Positions 1-9,239 are shown, numbered from the stretch's first letter. The stretch: DNA of 64,000 nucleotides from Burkholderia sp. BCC0506 (GCF_902833145.1 NZ_CADFEN010000001.1:63994-127993), one strand, 5' to 3'. Program-made: numbers and translations. The notes: generated by a model from the letters alone, not told the origin.

Positions 1-77
1 GCCTTTCGACAAGCCAGGCAAGCCTGCCTCGATCCAAGGCCACACCCGGCTTCATCGACATCCGTTCAGCCGAGACC

Positions 78-1139
78 ATGAATTCCAGACATTCCGCGAT
101 TTTCGTCGCGCTCGCCGCCGCCGCGCTGTTCGGCGCCGCGACACCGCTTGCCAAGGCGCTGATCGGCGCGATGTCGCCGTTCATGGTGGCCGGCCTCTTT
201 TATCTCGGCAGCGGCGTCGGGCTCGGCATCGGGATCCTGCTGCGCGGCTGGCGCGGCCGTCGCACGCCAGCCGCGGACGCCGCGCCGTTGCAGCGTGCCG
301 ATCTGCCGTGGCTGGCCGGTGCGATCGCGGCGGGCGGTGTGGCCGGCCCGGCTTTGCTGATGCTCGGGCTGTCGAGCACGCCGGCGGCGACGAGCGCGTT
401 GCTGCTCAATCTCGAAGGCGTGCTGACGGCCGTGATCGCCTGGGTCGTGTTTCGCGAGAACGTGGATACGCAGGTGTTCCTCGGCATGGTGGCGATCGTC
501 GCCGGCGGCGCGCTGTTGTCGTGGACACCGGGCCGGGCCGGCGTGCCGGTCGGCGCGCTGCTGATCGTCGGTGCATGCCTGTGCTGGGCGATCGACAACA
601 ACCTGACCCGCAAGGTGGCCGCGAACGACGCGATGGTGATCGCATGCCTGAAAGGGTCGATCGCGGGGCCGGTGAACATCGGCATCGCGCTGGCGACCGG
701 CGCGACGCTGCCCGCGATACCGGCCACGGCCGCGGCGATGCTGACGGGGCTCGGCGGCTACGGGATCAGCCTCGTGCTGTTCGTGGTCGCGCTGCGTCAT
801 CTCGGCAGCGCGCGCACCGGCGCTTACTTTTCGATCGCCCCGCTGTTCGGGGTCGTGCTGTCGCTGCTGATCTGGCCCGCGCTGCCGCCCGCGACGTTCT
901 GGATCGCGGCCGCGCTGATGGCGCTCGGCATCTGGCTGCACGTGCGAGAGCGGCACGAACATACGCATGCGCACGAGCGGCTCGAGCATACGCATCGACA
1001 TCGGCACGACGACCATCACCAGCACGCGCACGATTTCCCGTACGACGGCGACGAACCGCACACGCATCCGCACGTGCATCTGCCGATCACGCACAGCCAC
1101 GCGCATTTTCCGGATATTCATCACCGGCATCGGCATTGA
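78..1139 (+). CDS. EamA/DMT-family transporter with His-rich C-terminal tail
   Basis: A 353-residue inner-membrane protein with two EamA repeats, about ten hydrophobic segments, spanning roughly residues 8-290. From about residue 290 to the end the membrane domain gives way to a hydrophilic tail with some 24 histidines in 66 residues, in HxH runs such as HEHTHAHE and THRHRHDDHH. EamA proteins export or import small metabolites. The tail is not part of the family fold and resembles metal-binding His tracts of Ni/Co/Zn transporters and chaperones, so a metal-linked role is inferred, not shown. The start at 78 is the ATG directly before the first membrane segment. The molbindin gene that follows is on the opposite strand and convergent. 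Confidence 0.85.
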   Translation: MNSRHSAIFVALAAAALFGAATPLAKALIGAMSPFMVAGLFYLGSGVGLGIGILLRGWRGRRTPAADAAPLQRADLPWLAGAIAAGGVAGPALLMLGLSSTPAATSALLLNLEGVLTAVIAWVVFRENVDTQVFLGMVAIVAGGALLSWTPGRAGVPVGALLIVGACLCWAIDNNLTRKVAANDAMVIACLKGSIAGPVNIGIALATGATLPAIPATAAAMLTGLGGYGISLVLFVVALRHLGSARTGAYFSIAPLFGVVLSLLIWPALPPATFWIAAALMALGIWLHVRERHEHTHAHERLEHTHRHRHDDHHQHAHDFPYDGDEPHTHPHVHLPITHSHAHFPDIHHRHRH

Positions 1140-1363
1140 TCGGGTCGTGAGCGACACGCCGCCGAGCATCGCAAGGTGGCCGTTTATGGGAAGCGTGGAA
1201 AACCGGTCCCCATGGTTGGCGACCATTCAGCCGTTGTTGCGTCGGATATCGGTGATCCGCGGTTGATCTTGGAAGCGCGATGCGACGCAACAGGCGGCGT
1301 CACGCGAACCGGGCCGCATCCGTGCGCGGCACCCCATGAATCGCCATCGCGATCGTCACGCGA

Positions 1364-1789
1364 TCACTCGACGCCGACGATCACGCTCGATGCCTTGAAG
1401 ATCGCGGATGCGGGGGTGCCGCTCGCGAGGCCGAGACGTTCGACGCTGTCGTTGGTGACGATCGCGACGATCTCCGCGCCGCCCGCGGCCTGGATCACGA
1501 CTTCCGAATTGACCGCGCCCTTCGCGACCGACGCGACGGTGCCCGCGACGCAGTTGCGGGCCGACACCTTGCTGCTGTCGACGTCGACCATCACGATGAC
1601 CGACGACGCCTTGACGAGCGCGAACGCCTTCGCGCCGGCCGCGAGGCCCAGCGAGGCCGCGCTGCCGTGAGTGATCACGGCGACGATATCGAGCCCTTCC
1701 TGCGTGCGCAGTGTGATTTCATCGTTGACGGCACCGGGTTTGACGGCGCCGATCTGGCCGGCGAACTGGTTGCGGGCGCTGGTTCGCAT
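1364..1789 (-). CDS. Molbindin-type molybdopterin/molybdate-binding protein (two TOBE/Mop domains)
   Basis: A 141-residue cytoplasmic protein made of two tandem Mop/TOBE domains of about 66 residues. Both begin alike (SARNQFAGQIGAVKPGAVN and SARNCVAGTVASVAKGAVN) and both carry the VIxxxS..LGLAxG ending. Such di-Mop molbindins store molybdate or tungstate as oligomers. The frame stays open further upstream, but ATG at 1789 is chosen because it precedes the first domain directly and has GGAGAG a few bases upstream. The gene stands alone: no modABC is next to it, so it probably buffers molybdate rather than regulating a linked transporter. Family assignment is firm; the ligand is inferred. Confidence 0.88.
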   Translation of the reverse strand: MRTSARNQFAGQIGAVKPGAVNDEITLRTQEGLDIVAVITHGSAASLGLAAGAKAFALVKASSVIVMVDVDSSKVSARNCVAGTVASVAKGAVNSEVVIQAAGGAEIVAIVTNDSVERLGLASGTPASAIFKASSVIVGVE

Positions 1790-1972
1790 GACGACTCTCC
1801 GGATGGATGCCGCGGCCGGGCCGGCAGCGGCGGCAGATGAATGGAAATGCGTCGGCCAGTGTACCGTCAACGCCGGTGCGCGTCGCCTGGCGGATGCGAT
1901 CGCGCATATCAGGAAAACCTGACCCCGCCACGTGTTGCGTCACGCCCGTGCGACAGGTCGACGGCGCCGACG

Positions 1973-3469
1973 CTACGGCGCCGACGGCCCGCTCGCGGGG
2001 GCCGCGGCGGTGGCGTGCGTGTCCGCCGCGGCCGTCGTGCCGTCGCGCTCCCAACCGCCGCCGAGCGCGAGGAAGAGCCGCACCTGGTCGGCCGCGACCT
2101 GGCCTTCGGCCGCCGCGACCTGCGCCTGCACGCTCGTCAACGTGCGCGTCGCATCGAGATCGGAGAGGAACGATTCGCGGCCGGCCGCATAGAGGCGATG
2201 CGTTTCGGCCGCGGAATTGCGGGCCGATTCATAGGCGGTGCGCAGCGCATCCGTGCGCTGCACGTCGGCCGCATAGGTCGCGAGGCTCGACTGCGTTTCG
2301 CGCAGCGCATTCAGCACGACGCCGTCGAAGTGCGCGAGTGCGCCGCCCGTCGCGGCTTCGGCCTCGCGCACACGCGCACGCTGGCCGTTGACGGGGAACG
2401 ACCAGCTGATCAGCGGGCCGAACGACCAGCGATTCGTGGTGGACGAGAACAGATCGGCGGCGACGCCGACCGAGCCGGCCGACGCACCGATGCTGACCGA
2501 CGGGTACAGCGCGGCGGTGGCCACGCCGATTCGCGCGGTCGCGGCGGCGAGCTGCCGCTCGGCTTCGCGCACGTCCGGCCGGCGGCGCAGCAGCGCGGCG
2601 CCGTCGCCGATCGGAATCGGCTGACGCAGCCTCGGCAGGCGTTCGCATTCGGCGGCGGCTTTCGGCAGGTCGGCCGGGGCGCGCGCGAGCAGCGCGGCGA
2701 GCTGATACTGCGCAACCTTGCGGCGGCCTTCGAAGCGCGGAATGTCGGCGGCGAGCGTGCGCACCTGCGTCACGCCGCGCGTCACGTCGGTCTGGTTGCC
2801 GCGCCCGGCGTCGCGCAGCCGCTGCGACAGCGCGACGCGCTGCTGCTGCAGCGCGAGCGAGCGCTTCGCGATCGCCAGTTCGTCGCCGGCCGAGCACGCT
2901 TCGACGTACGCGCGCACGACGTCGGCCACGACGGTGATGCGCGCGAGGTCGGCGGCCGCCGCGACGGCCTCGCTGTCCGCGCGCGCGGCTTCGACGCCGC
3001 GCCGCAGCTTGCCGAACAGGTCGAGCTCGTACGACACGTTGATGCCCACCGTGCCTTCGTTGACGACCGGCAGCTTGTTTTCGAGCAGGTATTGCTCGGC
3101 CGATTCCTGCGCGCGTTGCACGGCCGCTTCCGCCCCGCCCGAGAAGCCGCCCTGTTCGTTCGCGACCGCCAGCGCCGCGCGCGAGCGGGCGAGGTTCGCC
3201 GCGGCGACGCGCAGGTCGGTGTTCGACTTCAGCGCATCGCGCACGAGCCCGTCGAGTACCGGGTCGTCGTACAGTTGCCACCAGTTGCCGGGCACCGCGT
3301 CGCGCGACACCAGCGCACCGTTCGCGTCGTCGAGCGCATGGTTCGCGAGCGGCGCATTGACGTACGCCTGCTGCGGCAGCGTGTAGTCGGGGCCGACCGA
3401 CTTGCACGCACCGAGTGCGAGCGCAAGCGGGGCGAGCGTCGCCGCGACGCGCAGGGCGTGCCGCTTCAT
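1973..3469 (-). CDS. NodT-family outer-membrane efflux lipoprotein
   Basis: A 498-residue TolC-like outer-membrane factor. It starts with a lipoprotein signal ending in LALGAC, so Cys22 is the expected lipidation site, followed by KSVGPDYTLP, a typical start for the NodT/OprM branch. Two outer-membrane efflux repeats follow. The C-terminus ends in an Ala/Pro/Thr-rich stretch. The start ATG (3469) overlaps the stop of the HlyD gene in an ATGA, so it is translationally coupled and last in the efflux operon. It would form the exit duct for the FUSC pump and its periplasmic adaptor. Confidence 0.92.
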   Translation of the reverse strand: MKRHALRVAATLAPLALALGACKSVGPDYTLPQQAYVNAPLANHALDDANGALVSRDAVPGNWWQLYDDPVLDGLVRDALKSNTDLRVAAANLARSRAALAVANEQGGFSGGAEAAVQRAQESAEQYLLENKLPVVNEGTVGINVSYELDLFGKLRRGVEAARADSEAVAAAADLARITVVADVVRAYVEACSAGDELAIAKRSLALQQQRVALSQRLRDAGRGNQTDVTRGVTQVRTLAADIPRFEGRRKVAQYQLAALLARAPADLPKAAAECERLPRLRQPIPIGDGAALLRRRPDVREAERQLAAATARIGVATAALYPSVSIGASAGSVGVAADLFSSTTNRWSFGPLISWSFPVNGQRARVREAEAATGGALAHFDGVVLNALRETQSSLATYAADVQRTDALRTAYESARNSAAETHRLYAAGRESFLSDLDATRTLTSVQAQVAAAEGQVAADQVRLFLALGGGWERDGTTAAADTHATAAAPASGPSAP

Positions 3470-4434
3470 TGCGATGCTCCCGCGGCGCCGGCCGCCGGAC
3501 CGGACGCAGCCGGGACCGCCGACGCGGTGCTGGCGCCAGCCGGTCTTGCGCTGTCGGTGCGGCGCGCGTCGGCGCCGCGCATCGATACGGTCGCCGTGCG
3601 GCCGGCGATCATCCGGAAATCGTCGGGCACCTCGTCGAGCACGACGCGCACCGGCACGCGCTGCGCGAGCCGCACCCAGCTGAACGCCGGGTTCACGTTC
3701 GGCAGCAGGTTCGCGCCCTGCGTGCGGTCGCGATCCTCGATCGCGGCCACGATGCTCTGCACGTGGCCGCGCAGCGCATGCGGCTCGCCCATCACGACGA
3801 TGTCGACCGGCTGGCCGATGTGGATGCCGCGCAGCTTGGTTTCCTCGAAGTAGCCGTCGACGCGGAACGAGTTGCGGTCGACCACCGACAGCACCGCGCG
3901 GCCGGCCGGCACGTATTCGCCGACGCGCGGGGCGCGGTCGTTCAGGTAGCCGTCCACGGGGCTGACGATCGTCGTGCGCTGCAGGTTCAGCTTCGCGGTG
4001 TCGAGCGACACCTGCGCATCGGCGACGCTGGCTTCGCCCTGCTCGACGCGCGTGCGGCTTTCCTCGACCTGTTCGCTCGCGACCAGGTTGCCGAGCTGCA
4101 GGTTGCGTGCGTATTCCCGCTTCGCCTGCGCCAGCGTCGCGCGGCGCTGCGCGAGCGTCGCTTCGGCGAGCCGCTCCGCGAGCGCGTAGCGCGCCTGGTC
4201 GATCACGAACAGCACCTGGCCGCGCTTGACCGCCTGGTTGTCGGCGACCTGTACCGACGTGATGAGGCCCGACACGTCCGGCGCGATCTGGATCACGTCG
4301 GCGCGCACGTGCCCGTCGCGCGTCCACGGCGAGAACATGTAGTAGTTGATGATGCGCCACAGCACGAGGCCGGCCACGACGACGACGATCAGGGTGAGCA
4401 GGACTTGCCCTGCCGAGAGCCAGGTTTTTTTCAC
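3466..4434 (-). CDS. HlyD/AaeA-type periplasmic adaptor (membrane fusion protein)
   Basis: 322 residues with one N-terminal membrane anchor (about residues 8-28), then a biotinyl-lipoyl-like half, a coiled-coil hairpin (about 75-140), the second lipoyl half (VDGYLNDRAPRVGEYVPAG) and a beta-barrel domain. The C-terminal 40 residues are Ala/Pro-rich and likely disordered. It joins the inner-membrane FUSC pump to the NodT channel. It lies one base after the DUF1656 gene and overlaps nodT by four bases. By analogy to AaeAB the system may export aromatic acids, but the substrate is not visible in the sequence. Confidence 0.92.
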   Translation of the reverse strand: MKKTWLSAGQVLLTLIVVVVAGLVLWRIINYYMFSPWTRDGHVRADVIQIAPDVSGLITSVQVADNQAVKRGQVLFVIDQARYALAERLAEATLAQRRATLAQAKREYARNLQLGNLVASEQVEESRTRVEQGEASVADAQVSLDTAKLNLQRTTIVSPVDGYLNDRAPRVGEYVPAGRAVLSVVDRNSFRVDGYFEETKLRGIHIGQPVDIVVMGEPHALRGHVQSIVAAIEDRDRTQGANLLPNVNPAFSWVRLAQRVPVRVVLDEVPDDFRMIAGRTATVSMRGADARRTDSARPAGASTASAVPAASGPAAGAAGASQ

Positions 4435-4435
4435 G

Positions 4436-4648
4436 TTAGGTAGCCACGAGTTGGTGGGACACGATCACGACGGCGGCCAGCACGAACACGTAGATGCCGA
4501 GGTCGAAGATCGAACGGTGCCAGACGAGGCGGTAGAAGCCGACGCGCTCGAGCACCGCGCGCACGACGATGTTGATCAGGTACGCGATCAGCATCAGCAC
4601 GAGCGGAGCCGGCACGAACACGCCGAAGATATCGATTTCGCCGATCAT
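4436..4648 (-). CDS. DUF1656 small membrane protein (AaeX-like)
   Basis: A 70-residue protein with two hydrophobic segments, beginning MIGEIDIFGVFVPAPLVLML and containing the WHRSIFDLG motif typical of DUF1656/AaeX. These proteins always sit between FUSC pumps and HlyD adaptors, as here, and their exact role is unknown. The reading frame extends upstream into the FUSC gene, but ATG at 4648 gives the normal family length. Confidence 0.9.
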   Translation of the reverse strand: MIGEIDIFGVFVPAPLVLMLIAYLINIVVRAVLERVGFYRLVWHRSIFDLGIYVFVLAAVVIVSHQLVAT

Positions 4649-4682
4649 GGTCGCGCTCGGGAGGACAAGGTGGAAAGCCGGC

Positions 4683-6794
4683 TCATGCGCGCGCTCCGTC
4701 CGGCGCCTGCGGCGCTTGGGCGGCGGCGGCCGGATACAGCGACAGGCGCAGGCCGACGAGCGCGTGCAGCGTGTCGCGCAGCCGGCGGTGCGTGGCTGGC
4801 ACCGCGGGGGCGGCCGCACCGTCGGCCGGCGCGGTGCGGCCGGCCACGCGCTGCAGCGCGTCGTCGATCGTCGCGAGCAGCGCGGGCGGTACGGGCTGGC
4901 GCGCGTTCGCGGCCGCGCAGCGCGTGTAGTGATCGGTGACGCCGGCCAGCACGCGATCGATCGCGTCGGGCACGTCGCCCGACAGCCGGCGTCGCGAGCG
5001 GCGCAGGTCGAGCGCGTTCAGCGCGATGCGCAGGTCGCGGAAGCTTTCGATCGACGGGTGGCGGTGGTCGTCGGATGCGCCCAGGCGCGGCAGCAGTTGC
5101 GTGACGCGATCGAGCATCCGCGACGCGTGGTTGCGCTGATCGTCGAGCGGCTGCGTCGACGCGGAGCGTGCGACGTCTTCCCAGCCCGAACGCAGCAGGC
5201 GCCGCACCGCGAGTTCCGCGCCGAACGGGCGCGTCGCGCGCGTCCACACGTACGCGAACAGCAGCCCGGCGACGCCCGCGAGGTTGCTGTTCAGGAACAC
5301 GAAGAAATCGGCTTCGTACGCGCTCTGGATGCTGATGAAGGTGGCCGTGTTCACCGCGACGAGCATCGTCACCATGTTGAACTGCGGGCGCGGCAGCAGC
5401 GTGCCGATCAGGATGAACGGGCCCGCGAACATCAGCACGAGCATCGCGAAATCGTGCACGTGCGGCAGCACGACGAACAGGTACAGGCCCGCGAACACGA
5501 CGCTCGCGGCGGTCGACAGGAAGAACTTGAATACCAGCGGCGCCGGTTCGTCGAGCGCGGCGAAGAAGCTGCACGACACGGCCACGAGCGTGACGGCGGC
5601 CGCGCCGTCGTGCCAGCCGGACGAGATCCACAGCCAGCACGCGAACACGATCGCGAACACGACGGTCAGCGTCGAGAACAGCATCATCCCGCGATCGAAG
5701 AAGCGCTCGGTGCCGCCGAGCCGCCAGTGCCGGTAGCGCGGCTGCCACACGCCCGACTCGTTCGCGATCAGCGCGCGCAGCGAGCGGCAGTCCTGCCAGA
5801 TGTCGATGACCTGGCGCAGCCGCCACAGTGCATTCGACATCAGCGCGCCGTCCCAGCTCGCCAGTGCGCCGTCGGGCGGCTGCAGCGCGGCGATGCGCGC
5901 GCGCAGGTCGTCCGCGACCGGATCGTGCGCCATGTCGCCGTCGGAGCCGGACTTCACGGCCGGCAGCGGCGCGTCGAACCACTTCGCGGCGTCGGCCAGC
6001 AGCGCGTCGAGCGCGGGCGGGCGCACGCGCAGGTCGCGCATCAGCGCGATCAGCGGATCGGCGAGCGACGACATCAGCGGCAGGAACAGCTGCATCCGGC
6101 CCGCGAGCGCCTGCGCGCGCGCGAGGACACGCGGATGCGCATGGTCGTAGCCCAACTGGCTCAGCAGGAACTCGAGGCCGGTGATCGTCGCGGCGAGCCG
6201 CTGCCGGCATGCGGACAGCGCCTTGCCGGCCAGATGCCCGGACAGCGTTTCGCGGCCGTAGAACGCGGCGTCCTTGAACCACGCGTCGGTGCGCTCGATC
6301 AGCGTCGGCGCGAGCCGGTTCGGGAACACGGTGCTGCCGACCACGCTCGCGCACACGATGCCGAGCACGATCTCCTCGGTGCGCGCGATCGCGACGTCGA
6401 ACACGGTGGACGGATCGGTGACGGTCGGCAGCGCGACCAGCGGCATCGTATAGCCGGCGAGCATGAAGACGTAGCTGCGCGCGGTGCGGTCGGAGATCGC
6501 GAGGTACAGCAGCGTGCCGCACCAGGTCGCGACGATGATGCTGAACAGGAGCGGCGTCTCGACGAACGGCGGCACGAAGAAGATCGCGGCGGCCGCGCCG
6601 AGCGCGGTGCCGAGCGCGCGGTACAGCGCCTTCGAGCGCGTCGCGCCGACGAACGGGTTCGACACGATGTACACGCTCGCCATCGCCCAGTACGGGCGCG
6701 GCAGCTGGAAATACAGGCCGAGGTACAGCGCCAGCATCGACGCGGCGAACGTCTTGCCCGAGAACAGCCAGTCGCGAAGGCTCGGATAGGTCAT
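4683..6794 (-). CDS. FUSC-family (AaeB-like) inner-membrane efflux pump
   Basis: 703 residues in the standard FUSC layout: a membrane block of about six helices (residues 15-170), a long cytoplasmic domain, a second membrane block (about 365-500), and a C-terminal soluble region. It begins MTYPSLRDWLFSGKTFAASM, which matches the start of AaeB/FusC homologues. The ATG at 6794 overlaps the marR stop, so both are coupled. With the HlyD adaptor and NodT channel it should form a tripartite proton-driven exporter of aromatic acids or related drugs. The family is secure; the substrate is inferred. Confidence 0.92.
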   Translation of the reverse strand: MTYPSLRDWLFSGKTFAASMLALYLGLYFQLPRPYWAMASVYIVSNPFVGATRSKALYRALGTALGAAAAIFFVPPFVETPLLFSIIVATWCGTLLYLAISDRTARSYVFMLAGYTMPLVALPTVTDPSTVFDVAIARTEEIVLGIVCASVVGSTVFPNRLAPTLIERTDAWFKDAAFYGRETLSGHLAGKALSACRQRLAATITGLEFLLSQLGYDHAHPRVLARAQALAGRMQLFLPLMSSLADPLIALMRDLRVRPPALDALLADAAKWFDAPLPAVKSGSDGDMAHDPVADDLRARIAALQPPDGALASWDGALMSNALWRLRQVIDIWQDCRSLRALIANESGVWQPRYRHWRLGGTERFFDRGMMLFSTLTVVFAIVFACWLWISSGWHDGAAAVTLVAVSCSFFAALDEPAPLVFKFFLSTAASVVFAGLYLFVVLPHVHDFAMLVLMFAGPFILIGTLLPRPQFNMVTMLVAVNTATFISIQSAYEADFFVFLNSNLAGVAGLLFAYVWTRATRPFGAELAVRRLLRSGWEDVARSASTQPLDDQRNHASRMLDRVTQLLPRLGASDDHRHPSIESFRDLRIALNALDLRRSRRRLSGDVPDAIDRVLAGVTDHYTRCAAANARQPVPPALLATIDDALQRVAGRTAPADGAAAPAVPATHRRLRDTLHALVGLRLSLYPAAAAQAPQAPDGARA

Positions 6795-7270
6795 GACGCG
6801 GGATCGGCGGGGTGGGACGGGTGCGCGGCCGGAGGGTGCGGATCGGCTGCGTTGAACGCGTTCAGCACGCGCAGCGTCGCTTCGAGATCGGCGCGCGACA
6901 CGCCCTTGAGCACCTGTGCGCGCAGCGCGCGCAGATCCTCCTCCATCTGCGCGGTGACCGCGCGGCCGGCGGCCGTCAGCGAGATCGTCTTCGCGCGGCG
7001 ATCGTGCGGATCCTCGTCGCGGCGGGCGAGGCCGGCCGCGCACAGCTGGTCGAGCAGGCGCACGAGCGACGGCCCCTCGATGCCGACGTGCTCGGCGAGC
7101 GTGCCTTGCCGCACGCCTTCGCCGAGGCGCCCGGCGATCAGGAGCGGCGTCGCGCAGGCTTCGGACACGTTGTACGCGGTCAGCACGCCGTCGCTGGTGC
7201 GGCGCCACTTGCGCGCGGCGAGCACGAGCCGGCTGCTGACGGCGAGGCGGAGGTCGTGCAGATTGGTCAT
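6791..7270 (-). CDS. MarR-family regulator, first gene of the efflux operon
   Basis: 159 residues with a winged-helix core: recognition region GTLAEHVGIEGPSLVRLLDQL and wing AGLARRDEDPHDRRAKTISL, the standard MarR signature. MarR repressors of this arrangement are released by the aromatic substrates of the pump they control. The gene precedes FUSC with a four-base overlap, and a near-perfect inverted repeat lies just upstream, fitting autorepression of the whole five-gene operon. ATG at 7270 is chosen over an upstream ATG at 7306, which would fall inside that operator. Confidence 0.92.
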   Translation of the reverse strand: MTNLHDLRLAVSSRLVLAARKWRRTSDGVLTAYNVSEACATPLLIAGRLGEGVRQGTLAEHVGIEGPSLVRLLDQLCAAGLARRDEDPHDRRAKTISLTAAGRAVTAQMEEDLRALRAQVLKGVSRADLEATLRVLNAFNAADPHPPAAHPSHPADPAS

Positions 7271-7719
7271 GGGCGAGATGATAGGGGCAAAAACATTCGA
7301 TAGCAAACTATCGTTTTTGTCACCCGGATGACACGCTGCATGCGGCCCGGCCGGCCCGTCTGAAGCAATTTAGGCGGCGTATCGGCCGGGGTCAAGCTGC
7401 AAGGCCGGCGGCCACGACCCGCACCCGTCCGGTGCGGCGACCATGTTGAATCGTCAGACGAGAATCGTCCGGCAACACGAAGCGCGATCGGATGCGTCAG
7501 GCAAATCCGAAGCCCGCACGGCGCGCCGTGCACGGACAGGCGCCCAACGGCATCCATCCGAACCATCAAGGTGCCGCGGCGCGTATCCGGACCGGGCACG
7601 CCGATTGCATCGCCCGATTCGACCCGCAACGTCCTGCTTTCGCGCGCGATTGCACTAGGACAATATTTTCGGGGTGTCTTTCTGAGCGACCATGCGGAAG
7701 GCATGACGGAGAGATCGAG
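7271..7719. promoter_or_regulatory. Divergent control region between marR and the MocR gene
   Basis: 449 bases without a supportable gene. The left end holds the marR operator. Near the right end, GTCCT (7631-7635) and AGGAC (7657-7661) form a spaced dyad, and GGACAAT (7658-7664) resembles the GGACATT repeats found before eutB, so MocR autoregulation is plausible. The middle shows nothing recognisable. Confidence 0.5.
7288..7319. promoter_or_regulatory. Putative MarR operator upstream of the efflux operon
   Basis: CGATAG at 7298-7303 and CTATCG at 7308-7313 form a dyad around CAAA, and outer CAAAAAC and GTTTTTG arms extend it with one small offset. It lies 18-49 bases before the marR start, overlapping where the promoter should be. 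Position and symmetry support autorepression by the MarR protein. Confidence 0.7.
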
Positions 7720-9132
7720 ATGGGACGGACCGAGGTATCGGCAGGCTGGCGCGACGCGATCGGCGCCGTGCACGGCATCGAGTCGAAATACAAGCGGCTC
7801 GTGAAGGCGATCGCCAGCGACATCGAAAACGGCGCGCTCGCGCCGGGCGCACGGCTCGCGCCGCAGCGCGACGTCGCGTCGAGCCTCGGCGTCAGCGTGC
7901 AGACCGTCACCAATGCGTACAAGGAGCTGGAGCGCCAGGGGCTGATCCGCTGCGAGGTCGGGCGCGGCAGCTTCGTGGCCGCGCGCGTGACCGAATCGAT
8001 GTCGAACTACATCCTCGATACGACCGAGCGCGAACTGGTCGACTTCTCGATCGCCCGCATCGTGCACACGCCGGAGCACGACGCCGCGTGGCGCGGCGTG
8101 TGCGCGGCGCTGGCGGGCACCGACGATCAGCCGTGGATCCGCTCGTTCCGGCCGATCGCCGGCCTCGATGCACACCGCGACGCGGGCGCCGCATGGCTCG
8201 CGTCGCTGAACATGCCGGTGCACCGCGAATCGCTGCTGGTCACGAACGGCGCGGCGCACGGGATCTTTCTCGCGCTCGCGTCGATCGTCGGGCCGGGCGA
8301 TACCGTGTTGTGCGAGAGCCTGACCGATCACGGCGTGATCGGCTCCGCGAACGTGCTCGGGTTTACGCTGAAGGGGCTCGAAATGGACGAGCACGGCATT
8401 CGCCCCGAACATTTCGAGGAGATGTGCGACGGCGAGCGGATCAGCGCGCTCGTCTGCACGCCGACCCTCAATAACCCGACCGTGTCGCTGATGACCGAGT
8501 CGCGGCGGCGCTCGATCGCGCGCATCGCGACGCGCTACGGCGTGTACGTGATCGAGGACGACGTGTACGGCCCGCTGCCCGAGAAGACGGGCACGCCGAT
8601 CGCCAGCCTGATCCCGGAGCTCGGCTTCTACTGCACGAGCATGACGAAATCCGTGCTGACGGGGTTGCGCACCGGCTATCTCGCGATGCCGCGGCGGCTC
8701 GCGTTGCGCGTCGAGAGCGTGCTGCGCGTGAGCAGCTGGATGGCGACGTCGCCGATCGCGGAGATCGCGACGCGCTGGATCGCCGACGGCACCGCGCGGC
8801 GGCTCGTCGAACTGCAGCGCGAGCGGCTCGCCGTGCGCCAGGAAATGGTGAGGGCCGCGCTGGGGCCGTACGTGCTCGGTGCACATCCGAACGCGCTCTC
8901 CGCATGGCTGCGCGTGCCCGACTACTGGCAGGCCGACCGGATCGTGCGCGAATTGCGCACGCGCAAGATCGCGGTGACGTCGCCCGATCCGTTTCTCGTC
9001 GGCGGCACGGAGCGGCCGAACGCGGTGCGCGTATGCATCGGCGCGGAGACTTCCGACGCCGCGTGCCACGCGGCGCTCGAGACGATCGCGGGCGTGTTCG
9101 AACAGTATCCGCACCTGAACGATTTCCACTGA
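7720..9132 (+). CDS. enuR: MocR/GabR-type regulator of ectoine catabolism (EnuR-like)
   Basis: 470 residues: an N-terminal GntR winged helix (about residues 20-90, with LAPQRDVASSLGVSVQTVTN) joined to a type I aminotransferase domain. Lys310 in SMTKSVLTGLRTGY is placed to bind PLP. MocR regulators sense an amine that reacts with PLP, and EnuR, the member linked to ectoine use, is reported to respond to ectoine breakdown products. Its place directly before eutB-eutC-doeA-doeB, in the same direction, supports that role here. ATG at 7720 has GGAGAG seven bases upstream. The symbol is by context and family; a few related MocR groups cannot be excluded. Confidence 0.85.
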   Translation: MGRTEVSAGWRDAIGAVHGIESKYKRLVKAIASDIENGALAPGARLAPQRDVASSLGVSVQTVTNAYKELERQGLIRCEVGRGSFVAARVTESMSNYILDTTERELVDFSIARIVHTPEHDAAWRGVCAALAGTDDQPWIRSFRPIAGLDAHRDAGAAWLASLNMPVHRESLLVTNGAAHGIFLALASIVGPGDTVLCESLTDHGVIGSANVLGFTLKGLEMDEHGIRPEHFEEMCDGERISALVCTPTLNNPTVSLMTESRRRSIARIATRYGVYVIEDDVYGPLPEKTGTPIASLIPELGFYCTSMTKSVLTGLRTGYLAMPRRLALRVESVLRVSSWMATSPIAEIATRWIADGTARRLVELQRERLAVRQEMVRAALGPYVLGAHPNALSAWLRVPDYWQADRIVRELRTRKIAVTSPDPFLVGGTERPNAVRVCIGAETSDAACHAALETIAGVFEQYPHLNDFH

Positions 9133-9170
9133 GCTGGCGGCGCGGCCGCGACCTCGCGCGCAATGTATCA

Positions 9171-9199
9171 GGACATTCGAAAGCGCGATTTGGGACATT
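9171..9199 (+). promoter_or_regulatory. Direct repeat GGACATT, likely MocR/EnuR binding site before eutB
   Basis: GGACATT occurs at 9171-9177 and again at 9193-9199, 22 bases apart, which is about two turns of the helix on the same face. MocR/GabR proteins are known to bind paired direct repeats. The site lies 41-69 bases before the eutB start, in a gap of only 107 bases after the regulator gene. Confidence 0.6.
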
Positions 9200-9239
9200 A
9201 GACTGGATCGCATCACATTCGTCGCGAGGCGCGCGTTCC

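Noticed and set aside
4569-7331. A 920-codon open frame on the plus strand opposite the FUSC and MarR genes.
   Set aside because: It is Arg/Gln/His-rich and mirrors the GC-rich third positions of the real genes on the other strand; the minus-strand products are known families.
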